A stretch of 54,499 bases of DNA from Pseudomonadales bacterium (GTDB lineage: Bacteria; Pseudomonadota; Gammaproteobacteria; Pseudomonadales; Ketobacteraceae), in assembly GCA_002701845.1 (NCBI GenBank), contig NZXG01000020.1, positions 1 to 54,499 of the forward strand, in the 5' to 3' direction. Shown in pieces: positions 1 to 9,172 of the stretch (position 1 is its first letter; each line of letters opens with the position of its first letter). The notes below the pieces were generated by a model. It had not been told where the DNA came from and ran no database searches. It worked only from the letters and a program-made list of their open reading frames with translations. Made by a program: the position numbers and the translations under genes.

Positions 1-58
1 GACGCTTTTCTTCAATGGCTTCAAAAGGTAATTTGCGGGTATCTATTTTTTTAGTCAT
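1..58 (-). CDS. Partial CDS, possible IS630-type transposase N-terminus
   Basis: An ATG at 58 on the minus strand opens a frame that runs off the window after 19 residues (MTKKIDTRKLPFEAIEEKR). The Lys-Lys-Ile-Asp-x-Arg-Lys-Leu start followed by a charged helix resembles the N-terminal helix-turn-helix of IS630-family transposases. That is recall of family appearance, not a search, and 19 residues is little to go on. It could be another HTH protein. No terminal inverted repeat could be assigned next to it. Confidence 0.35.
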   Translation of the reverse strand, partial: MTKKIDTRKLPFEAIEEKR

Positions 59-387
59 CCGCGCATTATATCAGAGATATTACTAAGCCGGGTTAATAGA
101 TTCATCATGTTGCTCATTCCTGTGTGGTGATCTCATTGGATTTAGTTGGGTATCAGCCAGGCGCTCAACCCGAAAGGCCAATCCCCTTGCCATCAATCTG
201 ACGGTTTCGAAATGGCTTTTGTAACCGCCTTGTCGAAATGCCAAAAATCTGCCGGCAAATACCAGTGTTTGCGCCGATTCCGGTAACGGCTACAACCTGG
301 TAACAATAAAAAACTTTAGCAATATATCGGAGAGAACGGCAGATTCTATACTTTGAACAAACTGTAACCAACACGACAACGGTCACT
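59..387. other. Intergenic region between edge ORF and GGDEF gene
   Basis: About 330 bases with no convincing gene; the ORFs here are short and lack family features. It must hold the divergent promoters of the partial minus-strand ORF and the plus-strand signalling gene. A TATACT hexamer at 347-352 is a possible -10 for the latter, but no good -35 lies at the right distance. It is AT-richer than the rest of the window, as expected for promoter DNA or mobile-element edges. Confidence 0.5.
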
Positions 388-2309
388 GTGCTTTCGAATC
401 CCTTTCCACTCATTCGCCGCCTGCTGGTCTTGCTCCCGCTGCTGCTGAGCACGGTTCCGCTTGTGGCTCAACCCGCTGGCGTGCCGGTGCTGGCTCTGGA
501 TTCCAGCGGGCGGATTATGGTGGATGCTGAGCATATTGTTTATCACGTTGAACGGCAATATGAGACGCTATTAGAGGTCATCAACCAGCCCGCCAGCCAA
601 TGGCAGCCGATCGAGCGTAAAGCCGTCACCATCGGCCAAATCGGCGAACCGGTGTGGCTGCACTTCGAATTGCGCAATGACACCCCCCCACCAGCTTCAG
701 CGCCTGCTGGAAATTCGCTGGGTCAACTTTCGCGAGATCGGGTTGTTTGAAAAGCCCTCCGATGCTCACACCAGCCACTTAACCCCGGTTCCCACCGGCC
801 CCGAGGGATCCAGCCACCTGTATCGGATTGAACTGGCAGCCGGCGCCAGCAAGAGGTTCTTCCTGCGGGTACGGTCCGATATACAGTTTTATGCGCCGAT
901 CTTCGTCTGGCAACCTGAAGCGTTTCAGGCAAACCAGACCCTGCGCTACAACTGGTACTTCCTGGCGTTTGGCGCGTTGGCCGCGCTCACTCTGTACAAT
1001 TTTTCACTGTTTGTTTTCACCCGGGACAGAACCTATCTTTATTATTCGTTTTACGCGTTCTCCATCATCATTTATCAGCTCTGCATGACCGGCCTCGGGC
1101 ACCACTATCTATGGAGTCAGTCCCAATGGCTGCAGCAAAATGGCATGCTGCTGGGCGTCAACTTAAGCTTTATGAGTGGCGCCCTGTTCTTCCGGGAATT
1201 CCTGAATCTGAAGGCTTACCCCCGCTGGATGCTGTGGAGCTGCAATGCGGTCATCGCCTATTGGTTTGTCAGCCTGGTGCTGCTACTCCTTTTTGAGTGG
1301 GCGGCCCCCAGCGGTGTGTACAATGCGCTGGGTACCTGTGTTCTGGCCGTGGGTGGCACCGTCATACTGCTGTACTGGGGCAATGTGTCGGCCCGCTACT
1401 ACGCCATGGGATGGGCCGCTTTGCTGTTCTTCACCATGGCGACCCTGATGATGGTTGCCGGCCACCTGCCCTACAGCGAAACTGCGGAATACGGTCAGAT
1501 GGTGGGGTTCGTCAGCGAAATGCTGCTGCTATCCGTGGCCCTGGCGGAACGAATTAACCGGGAGCGGCGCCAGCACGCGGCAGAGCAAAGTAAAAATCTG
1601 CTGTTACAAATGGAAATCAACCGGGAACGGGAAAATACCATTGAGGCCCAGCAGCAGGTATTGCGGATGGAGCAGGAGGCCAAACAGGAACTGGAGATGC
1701 GGGTACTGGAGCGCACCGAAACCCTGGAGCAGGTGATGAGCAAACTGCGGGCGGTGAACGATGAAATGGCCCGTATGTCAGTGACCGATGCCTTGACCCA
1801 GGCTTACAACCGCCGCCATTTCGACCAGGTGTTACAGGAGGAGATCGCCCGCGCCAGCCGCACCCGACAGCCCCTGGGATTGATCATGTTGGATATTGAT
1901 CATTTTAAGCAATTCAACGATCGCTATGGCCACACCCTGGGGGACGAGTGTCTGCGTCAGGTGAGTGATACCCTGACCAAAGTGGTGACACGAAGTACGG
2001 ATCTGGTAGCCCGTTACGGGGGGGGAGTTTGTGGTGTTGTTGCCGGGCGCTGATACCGAGGCCGCTGCCAGGGTGGCGGAAAAGCTACGCCAGGCCATAG
2101 AAAGTCTTACCCTCGCGCACCAGGAGCAGTCGATTCCGGTTACCGCCAGCCTGGGAATCGTCAGCCGGATTCCGGGGCCGGACACACACCCCGACACCCT
2201 GGTGAATGCCGCGGACAAAGCCCTGTACACCGCCAAGGGACTGGGCCGGAATCAGTGCGTGATGTACCAGCCCGATGGCGGCAGTGACGCGCAAACCGCA
2301 CACCCCTGA
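388..2309 (+). pseudogene. 7TM-DISM sensor diguanylate cyclase, two frame breaks
   Basis: Membrane sensor expected to make cyclic di-GMP from GTP. Reading from a GTG at 388 it has a signal peptide (about residues 1-25), a 7TMR-DISMED2-type periplasmic domain, seven hydrophobic segments, a coiled coil (near 1560-1750) and a GGDEF domain reaching 2309. Three frames are needed. The first break is in a run of seven C at 683-689, where dropping one C restores the frame. The second is in a run of eight G at 2018-2025, inside the signature motif itself. Removing one G reads Tyr-Gly-Gly-Glu-Phe, one residue short of the usual GG(D/E)EF; the alternative is two missing bases. An I-site RxxD (Arg-Ser-Thr-Asp) lies five residues before the motif, so product inhibition was intact. 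Either a decayed gene or two homopolymer sequencing errors. The domain assignment is strong; the functional state is unknown. Confidence 0.85.
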
Positions 2310-2329
2310 GCCGTGGCTCAGCCCGTGGT

Positions 2330-2812
2330 TCACGAAGCAGGCACTCCAGGGCTGTTTTCCTCGCCGACGAAGGTTTCACCGGCCACTTTCCACTGTCCCT
2401 GTTCCGCCACCAGCGTGATTTGGTACTCCCGGTAGGTCCGCCCCGGAAACAGGAGCGCCACTTCATCAGGCTGCAACACGATGATGGGCCTGGTGAGGGG
2501 AAAAGTATAAGTAATATCGCCAGCGGGCGTTACCAGCTTGTGGGGGGGCTGCTCCAGGCCACCGTGACGGATCAGCAGTGAATGGACCCTGGCACTGGCG
2601 GCGTACTCCCGCTTTAACTGCTCCGGCGAGGCCAGGACATGCTCGCGAACCGCCTTGTACCAGAAGCCGGAATAATCACCGATGGATTTCTCGTGGGTAA
2701 TTTCCTGAATAAAGCGAAGCGCAGCCTGCAGCGGCTCATCAGTGCCGGCCCGGGTCAGGCACGTCACAGCGGTCAGCAACACCACCAGGGACCCTAGAAA
2801 AGCCTGCTTCAT
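2330..2812 (-). CDS. Small secreted protein of unknown function
   Basis: 160 residues beginning with a clear Sec signal peptide (Lys near the N-terminus, then a Leu/Val-rich core ending around Ala22-Gly23). The mature part is a mix of helix and strand, with an early helical segment (residues 27-60) and a later run of alternating hydrophobics ending in a QWKVAGE strand. This would fit an NTF2/SnoaL-like or DUF4864-like fold, but I cannot name the family. An AGGAAC Shine-Dalgarno lies about eight bases before the ATG. It is convergent with the GGDEF gene. The product is probably periplasmic. Confidence 0.75.
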   Translation of the reverse strand: MKQAFLGSLVVLLTAVTCLTRAGTDEPLQAALRFIQEITHEKSIGDYSGFWYKAVREHVLASPEQLKREYAASARVHSLLIRHGGLEQPPHKLVTPAGDITYTFPLTRPIIVLQPDEVALLFPGRTYREYQITLVAEQGQWKVAGETFVGEENSPGVPAS

Positions 2813-2915
2813 CTGCGGTGTTCCTGCCTCTGATTGTATAGGTTCAGGGCAGTATACTCCCGGCCGCGGGGTTTGAGAATCCCGCTTTACTGCAGCTGCC
2901 CAAAGCCCGCCGGCT

Positions 2916-3347
2916 TCAGGCCTGTGCCACCAGTATGATTAGCGCCAGCAGGCTGAGCCCGCTGCGCACCTGATGCAGCTCGTTCCAGCGCCGCAGCAAT
3001 GGCTCGGCCTGCGCCTCCGCCTGCTCCCCGGTAAGGGACTTGAGTTCATCGTTCACCGGCATGATGACTTTCAAGGTGAAGGGCACCACCGCCCCCAGCA
3101 GCAGGCCGCCGATCAGTACCCAACCACTGGCGCCAAACAACCAGGCCAGCACCGCGAACACCAGGCCGGCCAGAGCCAGTGGCGCCTGCATGGAAACCGC
3201 ACGCTGATAACTGGCTTGCCATTGTTGCCAGGCCGCCCTGATATCACAGGTCATGCGCGCGGGATGCTCCACCAGGTTGATGTAAATGGCTGCCCCGGCA
3301 AATACCGCGCAACACATAATGACAAGAAACTCAAAAAAACCCTGCAT
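2916..3347 (-). CDS. DUF1772 (anthrone-oxygenase-like) membrane protein
   Basis: 143 residues with four predicted membrane helices (about 5-25, 54-72, 76-96 and 126-142). Between the first two is the Asn-Leu-Val-Glu-His-Pro-Ala-Arg segment, followed later by Met-Pro-x-Asn-x-x-Leu and Trp-Asn-x-x-His-x-x-Arg. This order of motifs is typical of DUF1772, the family that contains fungal anthrone oxygenases. Bacterial members are mostly uncharacterised integral membrane proteins, so no substrate is proposed. It stands alone on the minus strand with about 65 bases to the next gene upstream. Confidence 0.85.
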   Translation of the reverse strand: MQGFFEFLVIMCCAVFAGAAIYINLVEHPARMTCDIRAAWQQWQASYQRAVSMQAPLALAGLVFAVLAWLFGASGWVLIGGLLLGAVVPFTLKVIMPVNDELKSLTGEQAEAQAEPLLRRWNELHQVRSGLSLLALIILVAQA

Positions 3348-3413
3348 ACTGTGGCTCCTGAACTGATCCGCTCACTGTTGGAGTGCACTATATTAACTGA
3401 TATTCGTCATTTT

Positions 3414-3878
3414 TCATGACATCCCGATAAAGGCCGGTGAAAAGTACAGGGCGCCGGCGCCATTGATCAGAATCAGCGCCAGCCAGAACAGATTGTTGTG
3501 ATGCTGCAGCAAGCCCCGCATCAACCGGTGATCCTGCTCCCGGGCCCGTAGGAAGTGTTCCCAGGCCAACGGAGAGCCGCCCTGATCCAGCCCGAAATTC
3601 CGCTCCAGTTGCACCAGATAAGCCGCTGAAATGCGAATAGCACCGTCCTGGGCAAAGTACTTGATGTAAGAAAAGATCACGAAAGCCAGCGGAATCCAGA
3701 TCACGTAAAAGCGCACCAGATCCTGTTGAATATGAGTGATGATCCAGGCCCAGAGACCGCCGGTCACCAGCATACCGTTGCGCATGTCGGCTTCGATCCG
3801 CTGGATGCGCTGCAGGATGTCATTACGCCGGATCTCAAAGTCCCGCAACAGGATCTCGTCTTTAACCACCACCGCCAT
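3414..3878 (-). CDS. Small membrane protein of unknown function
   Basis: 154 residues. The N-terminal 30 residues are charged and helical (Arg/Glu/Asp-rich, likely cytoplasmic or a short coiled coil). Hydrophobic segments follow near 38-50, 60-72 and 130-150. A GGGGGG run precedes the ATG at 3878. I do not recognise a family. It lies between mltF and the DUF1772 gene on the same strand, but the spacing does not prove an operon. Confidence 0.7.
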   Translation of the reverse strand: MAVVVKDEILLRDFEIRRNDILQRIQRIEADMRNGMLVTGGLWAWIITHIQQDLVRFYVIWIPLAFVIFSYIKYFAQDGAIRISAAYLVQLERNFGLDQGGSPLAWEHFLRAREQDHRLMRGLLQHHNNLFWLALILINGAGALYFSPAFIGMS

Positions 3879-3925
3879 CCCCCCTGCCTGACAGATCCAG
3901 AGAACCGTTACAGGGTCAGCATGAC

Positions 3926-5314
3926 CTACTGCGCCTGCGCCAGCTCGTTCTGGATCACGTGCAGGTACTCCCGAATTCGCTGCACATAACGTACCGGCTC
4001 CATGCCCCGGGCATAGCCGTATTTGAGATCTTTATAATAGCGCTTATCCGATAGCAGGGGCAGCACCTGTTTGATATCCCGCCAGCGATGGGGATCCAGC
4101 CCCTGGCGCCGCGCCAACACCTGAGCATCATGCATGTGGGCGCGCCCGATATTGTAGGACGCCAGCGCCAACCAGGTCAGATCCGGCTCCGTCACCGCTT
4201 CGTCAAAGCGGTCCCGCTTCAGTTGCGCCAGGTACTTGGCACCCCCGAAAATGCTTTGGCGTGGGTCGAGCCGATTGCTCACCCCCATGGCCCGGGCGGT
4301 GTTCTGGGTGAGCATCATGATCCCCCGCACCCCGGTGGGACTGACCGCATCCGCGCGCCAGTGCGACTCCTGATAGGCCTGGGCCGCCAACAAAAGAGGC
4401 GACAACTGGTACTTGGCACCAGCGGTTTTGAAATAGTCATTATAATTTGGCAGGCGTTGATCAATGCGGCGGATCAGCTTACGGATGTCCACATAGTCGA
4501 ACTCGGTGAAGAAGCCATAATACTTGTCCTGCAACGCGGAAAGCCGACCCGAACCCTGATACTCGTCAAACCAGTCACTGACCGCGCTCTGCAATTCATC
4601 CTGCTGCGAAGACATCATCCAGGCCAGGGGTTCAGCCCGGCTCAGATTCATGGGGGCAATCAACTCCGGGAAGTAGCGACGGTTGATGTCCACGATGTTG
4701 GAGTCCGCCACTGTGCAGTCCAGTTCCCGCTGCCAGACCGAATACAGCAGCTGCTCGGTGGACAGACTGTCGGTCTCCTCCCAGCTTAACTCCGGATGCT
4801 CCTGCCGGAGACGTGCCAACTGCGCCGCGTAGCTGGAGGCCGCGATAACTTTGATCTCCAGCCCCACCAGCTCCGTCACCGACTCCGGTTGCACATTATC
4901 CCGGCGACACACCACCTGCTGTGTAACATCCTGGTAGGAGGGCCCAAAATGAAAGGCTTCCTGTCGCACCGGGGTCATGGTCAGGCCCGCCGCCGCCAGA
5001 TCCCCCTCCGCCTGCTCAATACCACTGATAATTTCCTGAATGGAATCCTTCACCAAAAATTCCACTTCCAACCCCAGATGATCGGCAAAAGCGTTCACCA
5101 TTTCCAACTCAGGCCCGGTGGGTTCGCCATCCCGACCAATATAATAAGTGGTGGGGGCGTTGCGGGTGAGAACCACCAGTTTGCCGGCGTCACGAATTTC
5201 CTGTAACGACCGGCCGGCTTCCTGTTTTGGGTTATCCGGTGACGAACAGGCCGCCAACAGCCCTGAACCCATCAACAAAACCAGCCATCGACAGTGGCGC
5301 AGCCAAAAAGTCAT
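3926..5314 (-). CDS. mltF: Membrane-bound lytic murein transglycosylase F
   Basis: Cleaves the beta-1,4 bond between MurNAc and GlcNAc in peptidoglycan, forming 1,6-anhydroMurNAc, at the inner face of the outer membrane. The start at 5314 is chosen because GGGAGA sits six bases upstream and it gives a lipoprotein signal with lipobox Leu-Ala-Ala-Cys; a longer frame extends to 5353. Residues about 40-270 are an extracellular solute-binding-like (SBP_bac_3) domain. The SLT domain follows, with Gln-Glu-Ser-His-Trp carrying the catalytic Glu, then Gly-Val-Arg-Gly-Ile-Met-Met-Leu-Thr. At 462 residues it is a normal MltF length. An inverted repeat AATTTGG/CCAAATT (5327-5333 and 5350-5356) lies just upstream and could be an operator. 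Confidence 0.95.
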   Translation of the reverse strand: MTFWLRHCRWLVLLMGSGLLAACSSPDNPKQEAGRSLQEIRDAGKLVVLTRNAPTTYYIGRDGEPTGPELEMVNAFADHLGLEVEFLVKDSIQEIISGIEQAEGDLAAAGLTMTPVRQEAFHFGPSYQDVTQQVVCRRDNVQPESVTELVGLEIKVIAASSYAAQLARLRQEHPELSWEETDSLSTEQLLYSVWQRELDCTVADSNIVDINRRYFPELIAPMNLSRAEPLAWMMSSQQDELQSAVSDWFDEYQGSGRLSALQDKYYGFFTEFDYVDIRKLIRRIDQRLPNYNDYFKTAGAKYQLSPLLLAAQAYQESHWRADAVSPTGVRGIMMLTQNTARAMGVSNRLDPRQSIFGGAKYLAQLKRDRFDEAVTEPDLTWLALASYNIGRAHMHDAQVLARRQGLDPHRWRDIKQVLPLLSDKRYYKDLKYGYARGMEPVRYVQRIREYLHVIQNELAQAQ

Positions 5315-5377
5315 ACACTCTCCCACAATTTGGTTATTTACTACCCTACCCAAATTCTGCGGGAAAATCGATGCTGT

Positions 5378-6067
5378 TCAGGAATGGAATACAGTGGTGT
5401 CCTCCAGGGCCGCGCGCCCCATTCGTGCGGCGTTAATCGGGTCACTGCTGTCTTCATAGCCAAACGATATACCGAACACCAGCTTCCAGTCGGCATCCAG
5501 CTCCAGGACTTCTCGCACCGCATCCGCATGGAAACCCAGGGAAGTCTGCGGGCAACTGGCCAGGCCATGGGCGGTGAGCGCCAGCATCAGGGTCTGGGCG
5601 TACATACCCAGATCCGCGGCCTCCCGCAGCCCGAACTGCGCCGGTAAAAACAGAAACGCCACGTGGGGGGCACCGAAAAACCGGTAGTTACGCATAAACA
5701 CCGCCTGCCGCTCCTGTTTGTCCTTGCGCTCCAGCCCCACCGCCTGGTACATGCGATTGGCGGCGTCAAACTGCCGCTCCTGGTACACCCCCTGGTACTT
5801 GGGTTCGTAGGGATAGTCCAGTGTCATCAGACCGCGTGTGGTATTCAGGGGCAGAATCTCCCGCAGCCGTTCCAGTTTCTCACCGCTGACCACGTGCGTG
5901 CGCCAGGGCTGGGTATTGCAATTGGAGGGAGCGCGCCCCGCCAGGGTGAATACCTGCTCCAGTAACCCCTGGTCCACCGCCTGCTGACGAAAGCCACGCA
6001 CCGAACGGCGCTGCCGTACCACCGCTGAAAAGCATTCCGCCAGAGTGGCTTGTTCTATGTTCATCAT
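5378..6067 (-). CDS. Nitroreductase family FMN oxidoreductase
   Basis: 229 residues. The N-terminal Arg-Arg-Ser-Val-Arg-Gly-Phe and Ala-Pro-Ser-Asn-Cys-Asn-Thr-Gln-Pro-Trp motifs are the FMN-phosphate and isoalloxazine binding segments of the nitroreductase fold. A C-terminal Gly-Ile-Ser-Phe-Gly-Tyr precedes the final helix. Such proteins are cytoplasmic NAD(P)H-dependent reductases acting on nitroaromatics, quinones or enones; the physiological substrate cannot be read here. AGAGG lies upstream of two adjacent ATG codons (6067 and 6064). It is 63 bases upstream of mltF on the same strand and could be cotranscribed. Confidence 0.9.
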   Translation of the reverse strand: MMNIEQATLAECFSAVVRQRRSVRGFRQQAVDQGLLEQVFTLAGRAPSNCNTQPWRTHVVSGEKLERLREILPLNTTRGLMTLDYPYEPKYQGVYQERQFDAANRMYQAVGLERKDKQERQAVFMRNYRFFGAPHVAFLFLPAQFGLREAADLGMYAQTLMLALTAHGLASCPQTSLGFHADAVREVLELDADWKLVFGISFGYEDSSDPINAARMGRAALEDTTVFHS

Positions 6068-6350
6068 TCTGCCTCTGCTGCTGGTTGACTACAGCCCCAT
6101 GGTAATACAAATGACTTGCCGGTTCCCACGCACCGCTGGTCGTTGTCTGAAACCTTACAATGTCCGTTACCGGCCAAAACCGGAACCCGGCAGGGACCAC
6201 TTCAAAGCCACGGCGGGCTATCCAACCAGCTGAAATAATTGCTTTTTTATTCATCCTTTCCGGCATGACCCCGTGCCCCCGGGCTGGTGCGCCCCTTGCA
6301 GCGCGGTACCGCAACCGGGCTTAGACAACACCCCTGAACAGGAAACTATC

Positions 6351-6839
6351 ATGTCCATGCAACAACAGGCTCTACCCGCCGATTGCGCCAGCATCGCCGA
6401 GGCGGTGACCGATACCAATGACCTGGTGGTGGCCTTTGCCTCTTCCGATGGTGAACTGGTGGATCAGCACTTTGGTTCCGCGGAAGCGTTTTTTGTCTAC
6501 CGCGTCTCCGCCGACGAAGCCGAAATAATCGCCAGCAAACACTTCGGTCATGCCAAGAAAGATGGCAACGAAGACAAACTGAAACCCAAGCTGGCGTGGC
6601 TGGTGGGGGCTGATGTGGTTTACTGCGGTTCCGTAGGCGGCTCCGCCAGCCGCCAGTTGATTGCCCTGGGTATCACCCCGATGAAAGTTACCGGGGGCCC
6701 GGACGTGGACGAACTGATCGAAACCATTCAGCAGGAATTATCCGGTACGCCGGCATTCTGGCTGGCCAATATAATGAAGAAAAAAACCGGGCAGAGTGCA
6801 GACCGGTTCGATGCCATGGCCGACGAGGACTGGGACTAA
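6351..6839 (+). CDS. NifX/NafY-like FeMo-cofactor-domain protein, outside any nif cluster
   Basis: 162 residues from the ATG at 6351, preceded by AGGAAAC. The core matches the NifX/NifB-C-terminal (Nitro_FeMo-Co, PF02579) fold: Phe-Ala-Ser-Ser-Asp-Gly-x-x-Val-Asp-Gln-His-Phe-Gly-Ser near the start, a Glu-Asp-Lys-Leu segment, Val-Tyr-Cys-Gly-Ser-Val-Gly-Gly-Ser-Ala, and Gly-Ile-x-Pro-Met-Lys-Val near the end. In diazotrophs such proteins carry NifB-co or FeMo-co precursors. No other nif gene is present here, so a different metal-cluster or metal-binding role is possible. A short extension (about 30 residues) precedes the domain. The downstream small gene starts ten bases after the stop. Confidence 0.85.
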   Translation: MSMQQQALPADCASIAEAVTDTNDLVVAFASSDGELVDQHFGSAEAFFVYRVSADEAEIIASKHFGHAKKDGNEDKLKPKLAWLVGADVVYCGSVGGSASRQLIALGITPMKVTGGPDVDELIETIQQELSGTPAFWLANIMKKKTGQSADRFDAMADEDWD

Positions 6840-6848
6840 TCACTGTCT

Positions 6849-7103
6849 ATGGACACACTGAACCTTATTTCCCAACTGGAACGCAATCTGAAAGCTCATA
6901 TCCGGTTGCTGCCGGACGAACAACAGGCGCGGGACTGGAAAATGGAGATCCAGTTGTTTTACCAGGGTCACCCCGCCGGCAGCACCAGTTTCAATCTTCA
7001 CGGCTATGATCAACAGGAAGCCGAACAGATCGCCCGCAATGTCAAGGACAACCCATTCGTGATGCGGGAGATTGATGAATATCTTTGGGGCGAGAGCGAC
7101 TGA
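6849..7103 (+). CDS. Small acidic protein downstream of the NifX-like gene
   Basis: 84 residues, strongly charged, with no signal peptide or membrane segment, so probably cytoplasmic. It shows alternating amphipathic stretches (a QLERNLKAHIRLL helix, a WKMEIQLFYQG strand, a TSFNLHGY strand, then an acidic helix) and ends Trp-Gly-Glu-Ser-Asp. I do not recognise the family. Its start is nine bases after the NifX-like stop with no strong Shine-Dalgarno, which suggests translational coupling and a shared role. Confidence 0.75.
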   Translation: MDTLNLISQLERNLKAHIRLLPDEQQARDWKMEIQLFYQGHPAGSTSFNLHGYDQQEAEQIARNVKDNPFVMREIDEYLWGESD

Positions 7104-7107
7104 AACC

Positions 7108-7134
7108 CCAAAAAAAAGGGCCCCGAGGGGCCCC
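7108..7134 (-). terminator. Intrinsic terminator of the PHP-type gene
   Basis: GGGCCC and its complement flank a CGAG tetraloop (7118-7133). Eight A at 7110-7117 become a U-tract when read on the minus strand. It lies just after the stop of the minus-strand metallohydrolase gene at 7157, and just after the small gene on the plus strand, for which it has no T-tract. Confidence 0.85.
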
Positions 7135-7156
7135 AAGTGTTGCCGTCTTGCTGTGG

Positions 7157-9172
7157 TTATTTGACCTCGATAAAGATCGGGTTGGTGTGGAACCAGATGT
7201 CCGCCCAGGCTTCCACGTCGGCGGTCAGCACACCACCCACGTGCGGAGGACAGGCTGCATCATCACAGGCGATATTATCGCTCAGATGATCGGACAGCGG
7301 GTTGCCGTACAGGTCTCGCTCGTTGGGAGTACCGGCGGGGATGTTGGAACCCCGGGCCCGCACATAAGCATCCTGGGTGGCGCGGAAGGCATAGAACATG
7401 CGCTCACGCTTGTCCTTCTTCAGCTTTTCCGGAATCCAGGTGCGACCGCGATCCCGGCCCGGGTGACCAAAGTCATCCCAGCTCTTGACAATACGGGTGG
7501 TGGCAGGTGCCAGCGGGTTGTAGTACTCGGGATCCGTGGGCGCAATGATCTCTGTCACCTCACCCATGATCAGGTCCACCTGGGCCAGTTCCGGTTCGTT
7601 GATGGGCACGTGCTTGCCGATCTGCAACAGCGAGGGGTTGTCAAAGGCGTACTTGCTGTTGTTTTTGCCGGAAGGATCGGTCACTTCCAGAGCCACAAAT
7701 ACCATCTGCCCCTTACGTACTTTCAGGGTTTCACCCATGGTGGCGCACTGGTTGCGGGTACAGGCCTTGAACTCCAGGTCACCACTGATCAGCTGACCCT
7801 GCACGGTGTAGGAATTACCGCTGCGCAGACCGTCCACGATGGCCTGGGCCCGGTCATCCACATACTCGTCCTCGATCCACACATAATTCTCCTGGTACTC
7901 ACCGGGCCAGAAGTCATTGGTGGTTTCGTAATCCAGGGGACCGAAGCTGCCGCGGCTGTGCCAGTCGGAGCTGGCGAAGAACCAGAAGCGACGGCCTTCG
8001 CTGAGCATGGCATCCCACATGGTGCGCACGCCGGGGCGACACAGAGTCACTTTGGCGGGATCCATATTGTCGGGGATGATTTCGTACTCAGCACCGGGGG
8101 CAAAGTCCGCCTGGGTCAACGGTGTGCCGTCAAAATCCAGTCCGGGTTTAGCGGCTTCCGCCGCACCATAACAACCGGTGCCGCCAAACGTGAACAGACC
8201 CGCGGAGGGACGGCCAGCGTTATAGCTGCCACGGCTGTACTGACCCTGGTGGCCGGGCTGGCTCTCGAAACCAAAGGCGATATCCGGCGCCACCGTGTTC
8301 CAGTCCCGCATATGCTCCACGTTGTAGCCTTCGTCATCGTCTTCGATAAAGGCACCCTGCCGCTCTACGTGGGCCTGTACCGCAAAGCTCTCGCCGGGGA
8401 AGTTTTCCTGCATCCACAGTACCGCGGCGGTGGATTTCACGTGCTCGCCACCGTCATTGATATTAATGCCGCCGCTGAGCGTGGCGTTGTAATCAGCGAT
8501 GCCTTCCTCCGGACGGCCGGCGAACAGGGATTTGATGGTGTCATTGCCGGCGGGGCTCAGTTCGCAGGTCCAGCCCTGACCGCCACCCTGACTGGTGTCA
8601 TCGGAGTTGCGGGCAAAACAGTATTCAAACTGCGCCAGAGCGTCGGAGTTGGGGGTTTCACCGTACTGACCGGTGCTGATGGAGTTACTGGAGTGCTCGT
8701 GACCGGGCACCACCCATTCCAGACCCAGGAATGCGGTTTTTTCTTCGTTGCCGGGCAGTTCGCGCTCATCAACGATGCCCCCCAGGTTGTATTCCTGCAG
8801 ACTCTGCCAGCGCCACATGGCCTGCACCTGTGAACCATTACGCATGGTTTCGTAGCTGACGTCGCCCTTGATATCCGCGGCGCCGGCGGGCAGGGAGTTC
8901 ACCCACAGACCCCGGTTGTATTCGCTGTCACGGTTCAGGTACAGGAAGTCACTGACGCGACAGTCCCGTGAACCCCGGCCACTGTGGCCCACGTGAATAA
9001 ACCAATCCAGGTATTCCAGGGATTTGCGGGTCAGGGTTTTCACCGACGTGGAACCGTCGGAACAGGTGGTGTGGTTATGGAAGTCACCGGCCAGATACTG
9101 GCCGGCACTGGCGCCACCGGCCGCACTGGCCACGGCAGCCGCCAGGGCGGCAGACATAACATTCTTGTTCAT
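7157..9172 (-). CDS. Secreted PHP-type (DUF3604-like) metallohydrolase
   Basis: 671 residues with an Ala-rich Sec signal peptide (about 1-24). Immediately after it comes Gly-Asp-Phe-His-Asn-His-Thr-Thr-Cys-Ser-Asp-Gly-Ser, the metal-binding first motif of PHP phosphoesterases, followed by Phe-Ile-His-Val-Gly-His-Ser. Near residue 400 there is Phe-Ala-Ser-Ser-Asp-Trp-His-Ser-Arg-Gly, another likely metal-ligand segment. The C-terminal 200 residues are beta-rich. The size and order fit DUF3604-like secreted proteins; their substrates are unknown. The signal peptide places it in the periplasm or outside the cell, so its metals must be loaded there. It is divergent from the PpiC/HupE operon across a 382-base shared region and has its own strong terminator. 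Confidence 0.8.
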   Translation of the reverse strand: MNKNVMSAALAAAVASAAGGASAGQYLAGDFHNHTTCSDGSTSVKTLTRKSLEYLDWFIHVGHSGRGSRDCRVSDFLYLNRDSEYNRGLWVNSLPAGAADIKGDVSYETMRNGSQVQAMWRWQSLQEYNLGGIVDERELPGNEEKTAFLGLEWVVPGHEHSSNSISTGQYGETPNSDALAQFEYCFARNSDDTSQGGGQGWTCELSPAGNDTIKSLFAGRPEEGIADYNATLSGGININDGGEHVKSTAAVLWMQENFPGESFAVQAHVERQGAFIEDDDEGYNVEHMRDWNTVAPDIAFGFESQPGHQGQYSRGSYNAGRPSAGLFTFGGTGCYGAAEAAKPGLDFDGTPLTQADFAPGAEYEIIPDNMDPAKVTLCRPGVRTMWDAMLSEGRRFWFFASSDWHSRGSFGPLDYETTNDFWPGEYQENYVWIEDEYVDDRAQAIVDGLRSGNSYTVQGQLISGDLEFKACTRNQCATMGETLKVRKGQMVFVALEVTDPSGKNNSKYAFDNPSLLQIGKHVPINEPELAQVDLIMGEVTEIIAPTDPEYYNPLAPATTRIVKSWDDFGHPGRDRGRTWIPEKLKKDKRERMFYAFRATQDAYVRARGSNIPAGTPNERDLYGNPLSDHLSDNIACDDAACPPHVGGVLTADVEAWADIWFHTNPIFIEVK

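Noticed and set aside
6351-6839. Nitrogen-fixation cluster
   Set aside because: Only one NifX-like gene is present; no nifHDK, nifB or nifEN in the window.
7085-8833. Long plus-strand ORF of 582 codons
   Set aside because: It is antisense to the PHP-type gene, lacks family features and Shine-Dalgarno, and arises from GC-rich codon bias on the other strand.
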